A stretch of DNA of 64,000 nt, taken from Jacaranda mimosifolia (taxonomy: Eukaryota; Streptophyta; Magnoliopsida; Lamiales; Bignoniaceae). Below, one piece after another: positions 48,796 to 61,095 of the stretch (its first letter is position 1; every line of letters begins with the position of its first letter). Below the pieces are notes generated by a model. That model was given only the letters and a program-made list of their open reading frames with translations, was not told the origin of the DNA and made no database searches. The position numbers were made by a program, and so were the translations under genes. The stretch covers positions 26,491,468-26,555,467 of the forward strand of contig CM032129.1 in assembly GCA_018894105.1 (NCBI GenBank). The letters are read 5' to 3'.

Positions 48796-48816
48796 TTGGC
48801 ATCATCTGGAAAGGGA
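48796..48816 (+). other. Primer-binding site of the Tat-type element, decayed
   Basis: Directly after the LTR the sequence is TTGGCATCATCTGGAAAGG. It resembles the TGGCGCCGTCTGTGGGAAGG type of Tat primer site with both CpGs changed to CA/TG, the pattern left by methyl-cytosine deamination. Confidence 0.6.
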
Positions 48817-48830
48817 TTTTACAGTCGAAA

Positions 48831-50400
48831 ATGGTTGACACCAGGCGTACTACTTTCGAGAGACAGAATGATCAATGCTCACCCCCACCGTCTTCGTTGC
48901 CTCTGCAAGAGCGGCCCAATCAGCAAGCGGAAGGCCCTAGCTCTCAGCTAGAACAAGTGGTCTCGTTGACCATTCCTCAACTCATGTAGATGATTAGCGA
49001 TCAAATCTCCGCACAGCTTTCTGCTCAGCTATCTACTTCCTTATAGAGGCATAGCAACACACTGGCGGTTGCAGTGAGCGCCACGCCCCTTTCTTCGCGC
49101 CATGAGGAGTGACTCCCGAAAGAAGATAAGATCAGGAATGAAACTCACTCGAACCCGAGCAGATGAGAACTAAGTCCTGGGCGTTTTCATCGTGACGAAT
49201 CTCACCACCATCCACATGAGGAAGTGGCAGATTCAGCGAACCATTATGTTTGACCCAATTGAGCCCAGCAGCGCGAACAGGTCGAGCGCCTCAAACCTCT
49301 CCCTAGTTAGGATATGTCCAGAGCTGACAAGGAGGAGTGGGAAGAAGTTTCGCATCAAGTTCAACAGCTTAATAGGAGGCTAGAGAAAATTTCAAAGAGA
49401 AATTTGGATCAACTCAGTTTGATAATGCCCCTAGATTCTGATGGGAGAGGGAATCCCCTTTTTTCTAGGAGATCATTAATGAGCGCATCACGCTCGATGT
49501 AAAAATCCCTACCGGATTGCCTCGGTATGATGGATTCACAGACCCGAATGAGCACCTCTTGCAATTTGAACATATGATGCAGTTACATGGCCATAGCGAC
49601 CATATACACGCAAAAATGTTGTTCACCACCTTTTAGAGAATAGCATTGGAGTGGTTTGTCAAACTTGAGCCCGTATCCATATTCTCTTATGATCAGCTCT
49701 CTATGATAAGTTCTTACGCCAGTTCACTAGCAGGAGAAAGGCAAAGCTGCCTCACACTCACCTTCATACAGTAAAACAAAGTGAGGGTGAATCTTTAAGG
49801 GACTTCTTCTCCCGATTTAATACGAAAGTTCTAAAAATCAACAACCCTTTTGCATCCAATTCTTAATTGATGTTCTATTTTGGGTCTGAGACACAAAGAA
49901 TACACCAATGCTCTGATCATGGAGAGGCCGCATACAATGGAGGAGCTCCTCGACCTAGAGGAAATGTATATGACCCAGGAAAAGATGAATAAGATGAAAT
50001 TTGGTAATGGAGAATCCGACAAAAAGAGAGGTAAAGAGAAGGATGACAGGCACAGAAGAAAGGTCATCTTTCTCCGATTAAGTGTTTTCACAATTATACA
50101 CCACTGAACACCCCCAGAAAAGAGGTCTTATTCACTATACAACACATCAACCTCTTGAAAAGACCAAGAAAGATTAATGAAACTGAGGCCATGAAGAAAT
50201 CCAAAAAATATTGCCATTTCCATTGGCAAAAAGGACATGACATGGAGGATTGTTTCAATCTCCAAGATGAAATTGTACGCCTCATCAGATAGGGTCACCG
50301 CAAAAAATACATCGACCAAAAAGCCCTACAAGCCATGGCTCAGGTCGACCAGACTCCTCGCAGAGAATAGTCAGCCAGCCCGCGTAGAAAAGATAAAGGA
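48831..50400 (+). pseudogene. gag of the Tat-type element
   Basis: The frame opens at ATG 48831 (MVDTRRTTFERQ) and soon hits stops. A gag core follows in pieces: LPRYDGFTDPNEHLLQFEH with ALEWFVKLEP at about 49510-49680, then SEGESLRDFFSRFN near 49780, and a zinc-knuckle-like CHFHWQKGHDMEDCFNL near 50215. At least five stops or frame changes occur. The product would have been the capsid/nucleocapsid polyprotein. Confidence 0.8.
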
Positions 50401-50619
50401 AAGCAGAAGGTTGATAATAACCGCCCACCTTTGAGAGGCATTATTGATATGATAGCAGAAGGGCCAACATGGGGAGACTCCAGGAATGCAAGGAAACAAG
50501 CCCAAAGGCATATTGAATCCAGCAGGTTGACGCAGACCAAGCCAGTCTACTAACTCTCCACAAGTATCGAACCCATATCTTTCTCGTATTCCAACCTCTC
50601 CCACCTAGGAGGTCATGGA

Positions 50620-51070
50620 CTAAGAAACTTAGATTGCCCATTGGTGGTTTTGGTGGAAATTGCGAACTTTGAAGTCAGGAAGGTTTTGGTGGATAATGGG
50701 AGTTCTGCAAACATCATATTTCAGTCCACCTTAGAAAGGATGAAGTTAGGGGAGCTAAAATTTGATCCTATTCGAACGCCTTTGGTTGGATTTGGGGGAT
50801 AAAAAATTGTACCTGTCGGATCTATTAATTTGTCCACCTCATTCGGTGAAGCTCCCAAAAGGCGTACTCTCATGATCAACTTTCTTGTTGTTGATGCACC
50901 TTTTGCTTACAATGCCATCCTTGGAAAACTAGCGCTAAATTATTTCCAGGCGATTGTATCTACATGTCACATGAAAGTCAAATTCCCGACCATGGGTGGG
51001 ATCGGGGAATTGTTGTGTAATTTGAAAGAAGTGTGGCATTGCTACACCATTTCAGTTAAGGCCAACTCCT
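50620..51070 (+). pseudogene. Aspartic protease of the Tat-type element
   Basis: A reading through VLVEIANFEVRKVLVDNGSS shows the active-site block as D-N-G-S, the form usual in Tat elements in place of D-T-G. It is followed by NIIFQSTLERMKL and, after an in-frame TAA (50801), by FLVVDAPFAYNAILGK with the typical second hydrophobic-Gly block. Partly open (50830-51072). Confidence 0.8.
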
Positions 51071-51423
51071 AGAAAATTCGAACCCAAATTAAAGCCCTCA
51101 GAGGCCATCTCTGTAATGAAACCTGATGAAGCACAAGCCAGCAAAAAGAGGACAACGGAAGACACTCAGGTCAAACCTACTGAAGAGTCAAAATCGTTGA
51201 GCTTGAGCCAGGCAATCCTGATAAGACGACTAGGATAGGTTCGAGTCTGGGGAATAAGATGAAATGCATGCTCATTGATTTCCTTAGAAGAAATATCGAC
51301 GTCTTTACCTGGAAAGCAGTTGATTTGCAGGGAATCGACCCTGAGGTAATTGTTGACTGCTTTAGTGTTGACCCCACATTCAAATTGGTGCGGTAGAGAC
51401 AAAGACTTTCAATGCTAAAAGAA

Positions 51424-52620
51424 CTTAGATTATCGCGACAGAGGTCAACAAGCTCCTAGAAGCAGGCTACATAGTAGAAATTCAGTACCCTAGCTGGCTA
51501 TGTAATGTAGTTTTGGTTTTCAAAAATAAGGGTAAATGGAGAATGTGTAATGATTTCACTGATCTTAACAAAGCATGCCATAAAGACCCGTATCCTCTGC
51601 CTCGTATAGATTTGTTAGTCGATTCAACTGCTGGGTGTGACCTCTTGAGCATGATGGATGCCTCTCAAGGTTACGACCAAATATTTATGACCCCCAAAGA
51701 TAAGGATAAAACTTTCTTTGTGGTCTCAAATGGTGTATATTGCTATTTAGTCATGCCGTTTGGATTAAAAAATACTAGCGCTACCTACCAAAGACTAGTC
51801 AATTTTATGTTCAAGAATGAAATAGGACGGTCTATGGAAGTCTATATGGATGATATGATCCTTAAAATGGAAAATGAGGTAGACCACTTGGCCGAACTGA
51901 GTCATATGTTCTTTATCCTCACAGCTTTCGGCATGAAACTCAACCTAGCTAAATGTACATTCGGAGTGAGAGGTAGGAAGTTTTTGGGGAATATGGTCAA
52001 CCAACGGGGTATTGAAGCTAACCCCCAGAAAATCAAAGCTATCCAAGATATCTTTCCTCCAAAGACGGTTAAGGATGTCAGAAGTTGGTCGGGTGGATCA
52101 TCGCCTTTGGTCAATTTATCGCATGACTAGCAGACAAGAGCTTGCCCTTCTTTCAGGTCTTAAGGAATGCCAAGAATTCAAATGGACAGAAAAATTTAAC
52201 CAAGCTCTGGCAGAGCTCGAGCAATACCTAACTAAGCCTCAATTGCTGGCTAAGCCAACAGTCGGAGAAATGTTGTATTTATACTTAGCTGTCTCAACAA
52301 TCACAGTTAGCTTAGTTTTGGTGTCAACTTGATAAGGATCATGCAAACCAGTGTATTATAGCAGTAAAGTCTTGCAAGGCCCTGAACATAATTATTTAGA
52401 GATTGAGAAGTTCGCATTAGCACTCATTATCGCAGCCAAAAAGTTGAGACCTTACTTCGTGCCCCATAAAATCATTGTTTTAACGAACCAGCCTTTGAAA
52501 CAAGTGCTCTCTAAGCTCGACACATCAAAAGGTTAACTAAATGGGCCATTGAGTTGGGGGAATTCGACCTCAAGTTCCAACCTACTGTCGCTATAAAAGC
52601 TCAAGTGTTAGCTAATTTTC
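51424..52620 (+). pseudogene. Reverse transcriptase and first RNase H of the Tat-type element
   Basis: An open stretch to 52130 carries KLLEAGYIVEIQYPSW, WRMCNDFTDLNKAC, the catalytic MDASQGYDQI, MPFGLKN and the YMDD box (YMDDM). The frame then shifts, continuing as FKWTEKFNQALAELEQYL and, after a stop at 52330, KPVYYSSKVLQGPEHNYLEIEK of the first RNase H. It ends with TKWAIELGEFDLKFQP. Catalytic Asp residues of the reverse transcriptase are retained, but the reading frame is broken at least three times. Confidence 0.88.
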
Positions 52621-52669
52621 TGGTAGAGCGGACCGACCTATCGCTGTCACAAGAACAACAACCACAAGT

Positions 52670-53110
52670 GTGGTCTTTCATGTGGACGGTTCAGCCACTA
52701 ATTTAAGAGGCGGAGTGGGTGTGTCATTGTGTTCCCCTTAAGCGGAGGAATATGATTTTCCAGTTAAACTAAATTACTCTGTCATCAACAATAAGGTGGA
52801 ATATGAGGCTCTTATTACCGATATGAGAATGGCTTTAGACAGAGGAATCAAGTGTTTAGCGGCCGTTACTGACTCACAACTAGTCGTAGAATAGTTTGGA
52901 AGCAACTTTAAGGCCAGGGACATTTCCATGAATGCCTATCTAAATGAGGTCAAACAGTTGGAGCAACAATTTGAGAAATCCAAACTCAATCAGGTGCCCA
53001 GGTCAGAAAATGAAAGAGCAGATGCGCTCTCAAAGTTTGCTAGCTCAACAAAAGGCACATGGGACAAGTCTATCACCTTCTTAGTCTCAAAGAAGCCCAC
53101 CATCGACAAC
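52670..53110 (+). pseudogene. Second, plant-type RNase H of the Tat-type element
   Basis: FHVDGSATNLRGGVGV (first Asp), NKVEYEALITDMRMAL (Glu), VTDSQLVVE (Asp) and NERADALSKFASS (last Asp) form the RNase H acidic set, with stops at about 52738 and 52892. A second RNase H of this type after the retroviral one is a Tat-lineage character. Confidence 0.82.
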
Positions 53111-53224
53111 TCTCAGTCAAAAGAAGTCTTCGCAATAGACACGACGAGTCAAACCTGGATCAACGAAATTAAAGCTTATCTCAAAGAGGGTAAGGTGCCG
53201 TCAGACAGGCCATAAGCCCGAAGG

Positions 53225-54252
53225 TTGAGGGTACGTGCATCCAAGTTTTCTTTGGGCGAGTTCGGCCAGCTTTATATTTGTGGAAATCATGCTGGAGGTT
53301 GGCCATTGGCCCACAAAGTCATTAGGAGTGGATATTTTTGGCCAACTTTAAATAAAGATGTCGTCGAGTTTGCCAGGAAGTGCCGATCATGTCAGGTTCA
53401 TGCCAGTATCCTTCACCAACCAGCTACCACCTTTACTTCAGTACAAATCACATGGTTGTTTGACCAATGGGGAGTTGATATAGTAGGGTCTTTCCCAAAG
53501 GCCATCGGGCAGAGGAAATACATGATCATAGTGGTTGAATACTTCACCAAATAGGTTGAAACTGAAGCTGTGCCTAAGATCATAGATGTTGAAGCCCTCA
53601 TATAAGACAATGATACCCAATTTCAGAGCAAACAGACCCGAGAATTGTACGGAAACCTCGAAATCAAACAATATTTTACTTCGATGGGAAATCCACAAGC
53701 CAATGGTCAAATGGAGGTCACCAACAGGACTATACTCAACCATATCAAAACTAGGTTGGAGGGCTCTAATGCCAGCTGGGCAGATGACCTACCAAGAGTC
53801 CTCTGGGCCTATCATACTAACCCAAGAACGACCATGGGTCAGATTCCTTATAGTTTGGCATACGGTTCAGAGGCAGTTGTTCCTGCAGAACTGAGCTAAT
53901 ACACGGCTTGAATTATACATTATAGCTCGATTAGAAACAAAGCGAAAAGAGAGTTCAACATAGAAGTGATCGATGAGCTTCGACAGCAAGCCTTTACAAA
54001 GATACAAAGGTACAGATCAATCATGGAAAACCTTACGACAAAGAAGTCCGACCTAGATCCTTCAAAGTTGGTGACCTCGTTCTCAAGAAGGTTGAAGTCT
54101 CTAAGAATGTTGGCAAGCTCGACCTAAAGTAGGAGGGCCCATACTTTGTGGTTAAAGTAGCAAAACACAATTCCTACCAACTAGTTGATCTATCTGGAAA
54201 CAAACTGCCAAGACCATGGAATGCAATCAATCTCAAAAAATTCTATACGTAG
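53225..54252 (+). pseudogene. Integrase of the Tat-type element
   Basis: The zinc-binding part is mutilated: only CGNHAGG, LAHK and CRSCQ survive and the first His block is lost. The DDE core shows WGVDIVG, DNDTQF and NGQMEVTNRT, though a stop at 53552 and a deletion lie between the first two. A C-terminal part with VGDLVLKKVE, KLD and GPYFVVKV reaches PRPWNAINLKKFYT-stop at 54252. It would have inserted the cDNA and is inactive now. Confidence 0.85.
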
Positions 54253-54820
54253 ACTGCACTATATAGAAAGCACATTACTTTAAATAAACGTTGTTGTGTG
54301 ACCCCACAGTCGCTTGATATTAACCACCCTATCTAGTTTTGAAGCAACAATCAAGTCGACCCCATTGTCGTGTGATTCCAGTTGCCTAGCTCAATTATTA
54401 AAAAAAAAAAAAACTTACCTACTCGACCTCGCAGTTGCATGGTTCTAGTTGTGTAATTGAGGAATCTATGGTTCAACCATGAAAAGGTTATTAGGTCGAC
54501 CTCGCGTTGCATGATTGGAGTCGACTAGGTAATCGCGTGATGCAAATTACCTAACAAATTGTTACACCGAATCAAGTCGGCCCCGTAATCGCATGATAGT
54601 CGACCTCGCCATCGCGTGATTCAAGTGATCTCATTTGAATATTAGTCAAGTATTAAATCTTATAAGTTGCATGACTCGATTTTGTTATTGAACAACTATT
54701 GAGGTTAACTCCGCGATCTTTGGTATAAACTGATGAGATTAAATTATCGACCAGCAATTTGCATGATTAATGTAAAAATCCATTATAAGAGGAGATAAGA
54801 AACTTCAACAAAACATATCA
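54253..54820 (+). repeat. Spacer with degenerate TCGACC / TCGCGTGATTC repeats
   Basis: Between pol and the antisense ORF the words GTCGACC(C/T)CG, TCGCGTGATT and TTGCATGATT recur at irregular spacing of roughly 50-100 bp. Such a repeat-rich spacer is common at this place in Tat elements. Not coding. Confidence 0.55.
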
Positions 54821-54978
54821 TTGTTTGGCCCCTCAGGGGATACAAGCCTAAAAAAATGAGCAAACAAAAAACAACCCCACTTAGCTTGATCCTTCCACCC
54901 CCCTTTATCGAGTCATTGCTTCATCAGTGACTTCGTTCACTACCCTTAGCAACTCTTTAGTGGAGTTCACCGCTATAT

Positions 54979-57182
54979 TCAAAGAAGGCCCCTCGACCTC
55001 TTGCTCAGGCAGTCTCCCATGGGCTGTGATGGCCTCGACTCTTCTGTTAAAAACACCCGGCCACCATCATGAAAGAACTTTGCCACGACCACTTCATTGT
55101 TCTTTATTTCTAGGGCAAACTCTCCAACAAATCTAAACTCGTCCTTTATCATGGAGACTCGAGAAAGAGGTGGAGCTATAACCTCGCATTCTCTAATGGT
55201 GGCATTTTCATCAAAGTTTTGAAGGCGTCCATTTTTATTTACATCGAGTCTCACCTTGTCCTTGGCTCGAAACTCATACCCCATGAACTCCAGTTGCTTT
55301 ACCACATAGTTGAATGCTTCCTTGGCATCATCCATGCTGAACGTAATTCTCACATTGGTAAAAGGTGGGCAAAGCATGAACTATTGGACCGTCTCTTTAC
55401 GAATCCCAGGCAGCAACTTGAAAAACTCTGTGCGAGCATACCTCATCATGCTTTCATAGCCTTAGGCTCAACCTGACTGTGAGGCCTCTTGCATCGAGCT
55501 CACAATCTTTTTCAGTTGATCCTCGACCTAACTTTTGCCCTCAACCATTGCTAGCAACTCGACGTTCTTCTTCTCAAGCTGTTTTATCAACTCGGCAATT
55601 CTTGATTCCAAGGAGCTGACCTTAGCCTTTAGTATTTCATTTTGCTCCTTCTTGAGTTCTTCACATTTATCCAGCAGCCTTTGACGCTGGATCTCACATA
55701 ACTCATAGCGGTGGTAGAGGTTGTAACCCCATTGTCTAACTTGGGAGATAACTAGCTATCATATTCTCATCTTTTTAGTCAAACACATACCTTAAATCGA
55801 TGAGAGACATACCCTGTTGGCATGATATGCGAACGCCTTCAGAGCGTCAACCTATTCAAAATTAAACATTTCCATATGGTCTTTTTGGAATAGACCAACT
55901 GTTAAAACGGCCAGTGGCGTCACCGACGTCGAGCCGGCCTACATCATGGTGGTTGAATTCGAAACTCCCACTTTTTCCTCAAATCGCGGTTCAGGAAACG
56001 TGGGCAAGTTGCAGAGCTGTTCAGGTAAAAGAGTCTTATAAACAGCTTCGTTGCTTTCCGCAACCTCTTTATCCCCTTCTTGATTCAGACTTCTTCTGGG
56101 CAGCTTGACTAGCGCTTTCGATCGCTTTCCTTTTCAATTGGGAGGAATTGCTGACCACCCTATGTTGGCATCAGAACTAGTTTGACCTTCTAGGGCCTCA
56201 AGATCAACACTAGCTGGTTAAATAGCAGCTGCCTATCGAGCAATGACAGCCTTTTTACGCTGTTGTGCTTCTTGTTGTTTGTGCATAGCAATCTGTCTTG
56301 CACGATTAATTATTGACCTACCTGGAAGAAAGAATATACTCAATTATACATATAACAACTAAAAATGATATCTTGCATTATTTACAAAGGTTAGTTTCTA
56401 CCTAAGTGTGCACTAGCATGCAACCTCAATGCAGCGGTCGACGATCCAGCCAAAATCAAGTTTCTTTATCTTATAAACACCGAGGCATCCATCTCACCAA
56501 ATTCAAGCAAATCTCGAACAAAGATATTACTCCAAGACGGATTCTTAGTAGTATCCATCTCGACACTACCCCTCATCTACCCTCTCGGAATATTGAATCT
56601 GACCCCAGTTGGGAGTCAAACGTAGAAATAACTCTCTTTCCATTTTTGGTCATGTGATGAGGAAAATACCCTAAAGACTTTTCTATGGGGTCGAGCAGTT
56701 AAGTAGTAAAAGCTAGACTCCTCGACTAAGCCCGACTTGCATGACATAGGTAGATGAAATAAATGGCTAAAATTGGTCCAAGATGGGGCCTCCTCAACAA
56801 CGCCCATTAAAACAATAAAACTGTACATAAGAGCAAAATAATTAGGAAGCAATTGGGTTATACAAACTTGTAGACCTCTCAACATGTAGACTACAGGGTT
56901 GGCTAAAATGAACCTAAGACCACACTTCATTGCATCCTCAAAAACAGCTATGCACCCATCAAGAGGTGTATCCATCCTATCCGTCACTCTATGTTTGATC
57001 AGTTCAAATGCGTTGGGAATGTGGTACCTCCTTCTAATCGACCTGAGGTCGTTTAGTAATACCATCGACATGATATCCCTATAGTGTGTCGTCATAAATA
57101 ACCTACCCCTCGACCTTGGAACTTTCTTTGCTACCATTTCTTCATCATCCCCACCATGCCCAGAGGGCTTTGCCTTACCCAC
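54979..57182 (-). pseudogene. Antisense accessory ORF of the Tat-type element (Transposase_28-like)
   Basis: Read on the minus strand from ATG 57182: a basic start (MGKAKPSGHGGDDEE), then a domain with RRRYHIPNAFEL, GCIAVFEDAMKCGLRF, LLPNYFALMYSFIVL and KVFRVFSSSHDQKWKESYFYV-like order. This fits the 'putative gypsy type transposon' family (Pfam Transposase_28). It stops at 56616. Further along, a coiled-coil segment (RLLDKCEELKKEQNEIL, near 55690-55530, with one in-frame TAG) and a C-terminal part (54979-55377, FTNVRITFSMDDAKEAF) follow. The function of this protein is unknown. Broken by several stops/frameshifts. Confidence 0.7.
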
Positions 57183-57777
57183 ATCATGTCCTAAAGGGCC
57201 CGTTTCCTCGACTAAGGGCTTAAGGGTTTCGCCCTCTCATCTCATCCCAAACCCCCTCACCCACACCTAATTCTAGTTGTTCAATGGTATTTGACCTCTC
57301 ACTAGACAATTCACTCGACTCCGTCCTACTATTCAACACATACGTCGAGTGTATGGCTTCAGTATCAGAACTAGAGCTCGATAGAATAGAAGCTTAAGGG
57401 CTAACAAACTTTAAGAACGTAGAAAAAGGGTTACTTACGAAAGCTGCGCACAGAGAGTAGACGCTCAAAGTAGCTTAAAAATTGACCACAGATCTTCACC
57501 TCTCGACTTCAAAAGTGTTGTGGTAAAAGTTAAAATGAGCGGTGAAAATTTGCTATTTATAGATACGTTGGAATATTAACCAGTTAAAACAATCGGTAAT
57601 CGGCTAATAAATGCTTAACCGCTGGTTACTCGTGCATAAATATTCTTGTAACCGCCCATAACGGTTCCCGCCAGTCCTTCCCTGATTGAGATTCGAAATA
57701 ATTTTTCTCGCCGCTCCTGCGAAACTACTCCAAACTTTAACCCCTTCGCGATCTAACTTCAGAGTGAGGCAGACTCA

Positions 57778-58377
57778 TGATATGGGGTCAACCCATTAGG
57801 CCCACTAAAGCTATTTGGCCCAACAGGCCCAAAGACTGTTGCACAACCATTGGGGTCAAGGTGCTGCATCTTAGTCGACCCTCGAGGTCGAGATGTTTGA
57901 CCTCAATGTCAACTTAAGCACTAGAGAAGCCCTAAAGGTCAGTAGTTACAACTCTCACTACCCATTGCATCTGCATTTAATGAGGTCCAACCGCCAGCGT
58001 GTCTGCATTAATTAATGTGACCGCGCATCACCTTCGCCATTAATAACGTCACCTTCGCATTAATGATGGTAAGGGTCCATGCATGAAATATGCAGAAGGG
58101 TATAACGATCTTTTTACCTCAACATAAGCACTATAAATACCCTCTCCTACAGGAACTAATGTAAGAAATATACACTCATTAAGTTGTTACTCTGCTCAAC
58201 CAAATTTCAGGCCCATTTATTGACTTTAGCATCGGAAGATCTTAGCCGAGGACCCTATCGGCTAGCCTAACATTTATTCCTTCGCTGCAGATTCCACCTT
58301 ACATTCCCAGTCATCTTTTAGGTCGAGATAATACTCTAGTTGAGTTTTGAAGACTCATCGTATAGAGAATAACATCA
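57778..58377 (+). repeat. 3' LTR of the Tat-type element (600 bp)
   Basis: It starts TGATATGGGGTC after a purine-rich AGAGTGAGGCAGACTCA and ends GAATAACATCA. Relative to the 5' LTR it has lost 66 bp between GGATCC- and GGGTCC-like words, consistent with a microhomology-mediated deletion. Confidence 0.92.
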
Positions 58378-58490
58378 TCAATTTTTAAATATCCGTCAAA
58401 TTCATATCCGTACCCAAATATTTGAAGAGTTAAACGGATACAAATATGAAAACAGTATATTCGATTCGTTTAATATCCATATACACTCAT
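58378..58490. mobile_element. Right part of the split TIR/MITE-like element
   Basis: It continues 47413-48128 after the retrotransposon: TCAATTTTTAAATATCCG, AATTCATATCCG and ending TTTAATATCCATATACAC. The first seven bases are the probable target duplication. Confidence 0.5.
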
Positions 58491-60950
58491 AATGCCGAGG
58501 TGATGGTGGAGCATTTTGTAAACAATGCTTAGAGATTCAGTGGATAAACACTTATATGAGGCAGACCATACAAATAAAAGTTTTTGCTTAATACTTACAA
58601 ATGTTTGAAATTATTTGATTCTATCAATTTTTTCCCCCTTCAGCTTCCCCTACCCTACCTAGCCATGACAGACAATATTTAAAATTAAAACAATAATTTA
58701 ATAAAAGTTGCCAAGGATTAAAAAAAAAAATAATTAGGCAGCAATTGCTTGTAAAACAATGTCCAATATTGTGTATTCTTAAAGTGAGGTTTTGTGTCAG
58801 ATATATGAGCTCTAGCAAAGATACATAGCTTAGATTCGCTTTTTATCATAAGAACAAACCAATTGCTAAACCCACCATGGCTGCTAAAACTAGTCACCTA
58901 AGGGTGGCATACGCTGGTTTGGGTTGGTTTTGGCTTGGGGTAATGTGGTTTGGGATTAAACTAGGTTAGACTCGATAAACCTTTCAAACCTTGTTTTATA
59001 TGTAATCTTTCACTATAATGACGAGTTGGGGTTGTCTAAAATTAGGAAATCCTAGTAATAGTTTAATGTTAGGTTTTTTTTTTTTTTTTTTTTAACTCAC
59101 TATTTGCAACCTGTTAATCATGTTATAATGACTTGCTATCTATTCATCAAGTTATATGTAATCTGTGACTTAGATTACAAGTTAATCTAGATTTTAATCA
59201 TATAAATTTTGATCACTGAATCAAATGTATTCTATCCATTGATCATTGAATCTAATTAAAAAGGTTTAATTAAATTAGATTTGTTTATGAAAAGAATTCA
59301 TCTCTCCAAATTTACTTCAAATTTAGCCAATACTAAATTTGGACATAAAATTAATATTTTATATAATTTCATGACCTAAAATTTATCATTAACACTTCAA
59401 AATTTATTTTAAAATAGAATTTAATATCTTATAAATTTGAATATACTTTATGAGATAAAAAAATTTGCAAAACATTTTAATTGTACTCAATTAAGCATTA
59501 TGTAAACTTTAATCATTAATTGAAATTAAATTATATAAAATTTCAATTCCTCACAAAAAATAGGCTCATTCTATGGGATTTGTTAAGTGCCAACGAATGG
59601 GCAAAATATAAATTTTTTTAATTTACTATTTGTTCTCATATTATTAAAACATATATGAAAGTAAATAAATGCTTTTAAATAAAAAATCAAAGAAAACTAT
59701 GAAATTAGGATACTATTTATATTGGCCACATCTAATTATAGAAGGAAATAAAATCTGATTCACATTATTTTAGTTTTAATTTTAAAAGATATATAATGAA
59801 TCTCTTATTCATTTGGATATTAGTTAAAGACTTGTGCTATTTTTATTTTTGAATTAAAAAAATGATGAATGTAACAAGTTTGTAATTAAACATGAATTCC
59901 ACTTTTTGCTCTAATGAAAATGAAATTATTGATGGAAAAATATTAGTACATTATTTAACAATAATATTTACAACAATAATAAATAAAAAGTCGTAAATAT
60001 TTTTAATCTTAAGTAAAAATTAGAAGGAGTTGTTCTATGAGTAAAATATATCAATACTGTATTAGTTACCGACAAAAAGTGTAATTATATTTAAATCAAA
60101 TTTCATAATATCAATATAATTGACCAATATATTTTAATTTCATAGTGCTTCATTTATCTTTTGAATTAGTTTAATCCATATTCCATAATTTCATTTACTA
60201 ATCCTTCATACTTATTTTATGTTGATCTTATAAAAAAAAGCCCATAAATTGAGTGATAGCAGCCACAACTTCTATGCAAATATAGGAAATGTGGGAAAGT
60301 AGTGGAGTGATGGGAGGGGAGGAGTGGAGCTAGTACCGATGAAAATGGGAAATTTTTGATATATTAATTCTTAAAAAAATATAATAATAAAAAAATATAA
60401 ATTTAATTAAAAATCTGATGAATGGGTTGCAGGTTGCCTATACATTATTGGTTTATAAATTTATTAAAAACATTCAAATAATTAAATAAATACACATGAT
60501 AATTATAGAGAGGGATATCTAATGTTAAATCTTTAGTATGAGACCTTTTTTGAGACAATCCCCAAAAATTTAATGTAAAAATGTTGTTGACAGACAAAGT
60601 TACCTAATCTATATAATTAACAGCTACCTATATACGTTTTTTTAATCAATGAATGAAATTAGTTTTATTTTAAGGATAACGATAACATATGTTTTAGTGT
60701 ATCTTGTGTATTTCCTAATTCTACCCAATTTTCTTAAATTATTTTATTTTACCTCAATTTTTTTTTATTTATCTTAAAATTTTAGATGAATATATTAAAA
60801 TTATTCATAATATTGTAGTATTATATAGATAAATATATAATAAAGATTTTAGTTAATAGTTAATAGTTATAGTTATAGTTAGTACAGAAAAAGTGTGAAA
60901 AATGCTAATATGTATAAGATGAAGGGATTAAATATTTTTAGATTACTTGT
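58491..60950. other. AT-rich intergenic DNA with no recognised gene
   Basis: It contains GGTTTGGGTTGGTTTTGG-type repeats near 58915, a (T)21 run near 59076, and long TTAAAT-rich stretches. No coding region or element ends could be supported. Confidence 0.5.
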
Positions 60951-61095
60951 TGAAAAATAACACAATAGTAAATTCTGAGAGCAACTCACACATGCCCTTC
61001 GATTAATAGCGCACTACCGCGCCAAAGAATTAAGAGCCACCACCACAAAAATTTCCTCCATTTCCTCTGCATCTCGTCTCTGTGTTTTATCATTA
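60951..61095 (+). promoter_or_regulatory. Promoter/5' UTR of the YchF-type GTPase gene with an E2F-like site
   Basis: Just upstream of the start codon the composition changes from AT-rich to mixed. GCGCCAAA at 61019-61026 equals the E2F consensus TTTSGCGC on the other strand. It is followed by a CT/AC-rich leader (TTTCCTCCATTTCCTCTGC) of the sort seen in plant 5' UTRs. No TATA box is evident. Function of the E2F-like site is inferred only. Confidence 0.4.

Larger units (their letters stand above)
48129..58377 (+). mobile_element. Ty3/Gypsy LTR retrotransposon, Tat type, full length but decayed
   Basis: LTRs TGATAT...AACATCA bound a 9-kb interior in the order primer site, gag, protease, reverse transcriptase, RNase H, second plant-type RNase H, integrase, a TCGACC-rich spacer and an antisense ORF. 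Dual RNase H and an antisense ORF downstream of pol are features of the Tat lineage. Every coding segment carries stops or frameshifts, and the LTRs look about 85% identical by eye in their first 290 bp, so the copy is old and inactive. Confidence 0.92.

Noticed and set aside
48129..58377. An active retrotransposon
   Set aside because: All coding segments have stops or frameshifts and the LTRs have diverged visibly, so the copy cannot be autonomous.
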